Positions 63,201 to 64,000 of a stretch of 64,000 nt of DNA are shown one piece after another. The stretch is from assembly GCF_023631325.1 (NCBI RefSeq), contig NZ_JALQDG010000003.1:248001-312000 (forward strand). The letters are read 5' to 3'. Each line of letters begins with the position of its first letter. Position 1 is the first letter of the stretch. The notes under the pieces are model-generated. The model was not told the origin of the DNA, ran no database searches, and saw only the letters and a program-made list of their open reading frames with translations. The stretch is from Caballeronia sp. INDeC2. GTDB taxonomy: Bacteria > Pseudomonadota > Gammaproteobacteria > Burkholderiales > Burkholderiaceae. The translations under genes were made by a program, and so were the position numbers.

Positions 63201-64000
63201 AGGGCGTGCAATTGAAGGACGGCATCATCCGCATCGCGCTCTCGGAAAATCTCGTCGATTTTCAGCGAGTGGAGTTTCACGGCGCGAGCGGCACGCTGCG
63301 CGCGACCGGCAAGGTGCGGCTCGACCAGCAGCAGCCCGATCTGACCGCGAGCATCATCGCCGACAAGCTGGAGCTATTCGCGTCGCCGGACCGCGAGCTG
63401 ATGCTGTCGGGCAGCGCGACCATCGCCAACGCGGGGTTGCAGGGCGGTATGGCGATCGACGGCAAGTTCACGGTCGATCACGCGCTCATCGACCTGCCGG
63501 AATCCTCCGCGCCCTCGCTCGGCGACGATGTCGTGATCGAGCGCCCCGACGGCACGATCAAGGGCGGCAACCAGCAGATCACGGCGGCGACCGGGAAGCC
63601 GGTCGGGCCGTTCACGCCGCGCGCGAATATCGCCATCAATCTCGGCGACCGCTTCCGCTTCAAGGGCGCGGGCGCGGATCTCGGCCTCGCGGGCACCATC
63701 ACGGCGATGAGCGCGCCGAACATGCCGCTGCGCGCCGTCGGCAACGTGCGTGTGACGACGCCGGGTTCGTCGTACACCGCGTTCGGGCGCAAGCTGAACA
63801 TAGAGAACGGCTTCTTCACGTTCAACGGGCCGGTGGCGAATCCGGGCCTCAATATCCTGGCGATGCGGCGCAATCAGGAAGTCGAGGCGGGCGTGCAGGT
63901 GACGGGCACCGTGCAGGCGCCGGTCGCCAGGCTGATCTCCGAGCCGAGCGTGCCCGACAATGAAAAGCTGTCGTGGCTCCTGTTCGGCCACGGCACGGAC
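60299..64000 (+). CDS. tamB: Translocation and assembly module inner-membrane protein TamB (5' part)
   Basis: The gene is cut by the right edge after 1234 codons. The first 36 residues are a charged, Gly/Pro-rich cytoplasmic segment, followed by one membrane helix (about 45-68, LVLAVVLIAALAVGGVFYVL). The rest is a long beta-taco periplasmic bridge made of repeating beta strands that reaches TamA. The final visible residues NEKLSWLLFGHGTD belong to the conserved C-terminal DUF490 domain, so little is missing. It should work with TamA in outer-membrane assembly or lipid transport. Confidence 0.93.
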   Translation, partial: MTDPTKQADAEAPPPGNEGGGDGGARKTPPRKSSWRRLARWIGALVLAVVLIAALAVGGVFYVLTTERGTRYAWDAATSLLKGQLSGKLDGGAIATGLQLRDVHWKDGKGTDIAVDSVSGRWALTREPLRFTIDYLHVGTVDARIAPSNEPSKKTELPKDLRIPIQLAIDDLSVEKLRLHQGTTTTEFSRLLFNGRSDGQHHQATVQRLDTPFGAVTASLKLDGGARPFPLSGDAGYVGKVNNEAVNVSARLSGSLEDLIADVDASGMKLNGRAHVEALPFADVPLKSALVTFDHVNPQAFSPGAPEADLAVRAEVKPVEGADPKAFVVSGPVSIINAKPGSIDKKLLPLIDAHANVRLDASEQSITDLNVRLVKNATVTGGGALAGGKGKFDLKVAKLDLNAIEPTLRPTDFAGPIGIVLAGDTQTITADLNDPKAAIRAQAKVKLDPKQTSLDDVKLTVGKGRVELTGALNKDANSSYDLKAKIVDFNPLLLQQQLIVQKPAPAKKGAPKKPAAPARVIEARVNGTLAASGQLAPTLTTRATFKLTDSMYDNLPMTGEGTVQVAGTRLLPSKASLSVAGNNVDLNGSFGAPGDRLRFKVDAPALERLGFGIAGTAKADGDLTGSIAHPNIAANYQADGVVFGANRVGHAEGRADIRDGANGALVFTLKARDASTEGIEVANLDANLNGTRAHHTLDVAATGKVRGQPVNLALGATGKFTDAPDGPHWDGAITKLSNKGTPSLNLESPLTVSYGPKRLVLGATRLVAEGAVLNLKSFAMENGRLQSAGTLTNLSVPHLLDVRQELTGAEPPIRTDLVFDGDWNFSLGETATGYAQIKRRAGDVTIDGTRGLSALGITDVAARADFSGGNRLNASLHAQASRIGVIDANVHTPLVNRDGMLTLDDNAPLTGAIDANIPELRTTGGLLGANYLLGGKIALKLVIAGIVAKPNLSGSLTGDNLSATVVDQGVQLKDGIIRIALSENLVDFQRVEFHGASGTLRATGKVRLDQQQPDLTASIIADKLELFASPDRELMLSGSATIANAGLQGGMAIDGKFTVDHALIDLPESSAPSLGDDVVIERPDGTIKGGNQQITAATGKPVGPFTPRANIAINLGDRFRFKGAGADLGLAGTITAMSAPNMPLRAVGNVRVTTPGSSYTAFGRKLNIENGFFTFNGPVANPGLNILAMRRNQEVEAGVQVTGTVQAPVARLISEPSVPDNEKLSWLLFGHGTD

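Noticed and set aside
60869..63280. An 803-residue open frame opposite tamB.
   Set aside because: Arg-rich shadow; the plus strand has the continuous TamB frame to the window end.

Overview
The window looks like chromosome from a member of Burkholderia sensu lato (Burkholderia, Paraburkholderia or Caballeronia). It is GC-rich with tightly packed operons. Several neighbourhoods are, from general knowledge, typical of this group: cysI-DUF934-cysHDN, DUF3460-scpA-panC-panD, zapA-6S RNA, pepA-holC opposite lptFG, and tamA-tamB. Genus and species cannot be fixed from the sequence alone.

Layout. 1-4.8 kb: a branched-chain amino acid ABC importer (3' end of livK, then livHMGF). 4.8-13.1 kb: argD with a GNAT gene (and a possible arginine-rich leader plus terminator upstream), a ferredoxin-reductase fusion, an NAD-dependent epimerase-like gene, a 58-residue membrane protein, a 16S pseudouridine synthase, a TIGR03118 lipoprotein, and a zinc-ribbon protein with 123-bp tandem repeats. 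13.4-14.0 kb: two overlapping small membrane-protein genes. 14.1-21.1 kb: a compact element of about 7 kb integrated in the 3' part of tRNA-Leu(CAA). It is bounded by 57-bp direct repeats and carries a tyrosine integrase and a phage-tail-like cassette. 21.2-30.3 kb: an orphan periplasmic binding protein, cysB, and the assimilatory sulfate reduction operon (cysI, DUF934, cysH, cysD, cysN). A uroporphyrinogen methyltransferase and a small CbiX chelatase follow; together they could supply siroheme to CysI.

30.3-42.8 kb: lptG and lptF opposite pepA-holC-DUF2486; an AT-richer patch with an orphan HsdR-N protein and a 480-bp non-coding stretch; ilvD with a divergent LysR gene; lgt; a SIMPL protein; an EVE protein; the 6S RNA; zapA and a coiled-coil partner. 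43.0-54.4 kb: cobalamin salvage. A sigma70-type promoter and a cobalamin riboswitch precede btuB-btuC-btuD-cobT-cobS-cobC. Convergent to it lies cobP-cbiB-cobD-btuF, and cobQ diverges from cobP. Only uptake and late (nucleotide-loop) steps are present, so this locus imports and finishes corrinoids rather than building the ring. 54.4-64 kb: a PaaI thioesterase, an orphan ParA ATPase, panD-panC-scpA-DUF3460, then tamA and tamB (cut by the window end).

The part that best repays a closer look is the tRNA-Leu element. It has an integrase, matching att and arm-type repeats, and a tape-measure-like protein with a lytic transglycosylase domain. The gene pair just upstream overlaps with evidence for a frameshift. 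No capsid, terminase, repressor or replication gene is visible. It may be a decayed prophage, or a satellite-like element that carries part of a tail module; the sequence alone does not decide.
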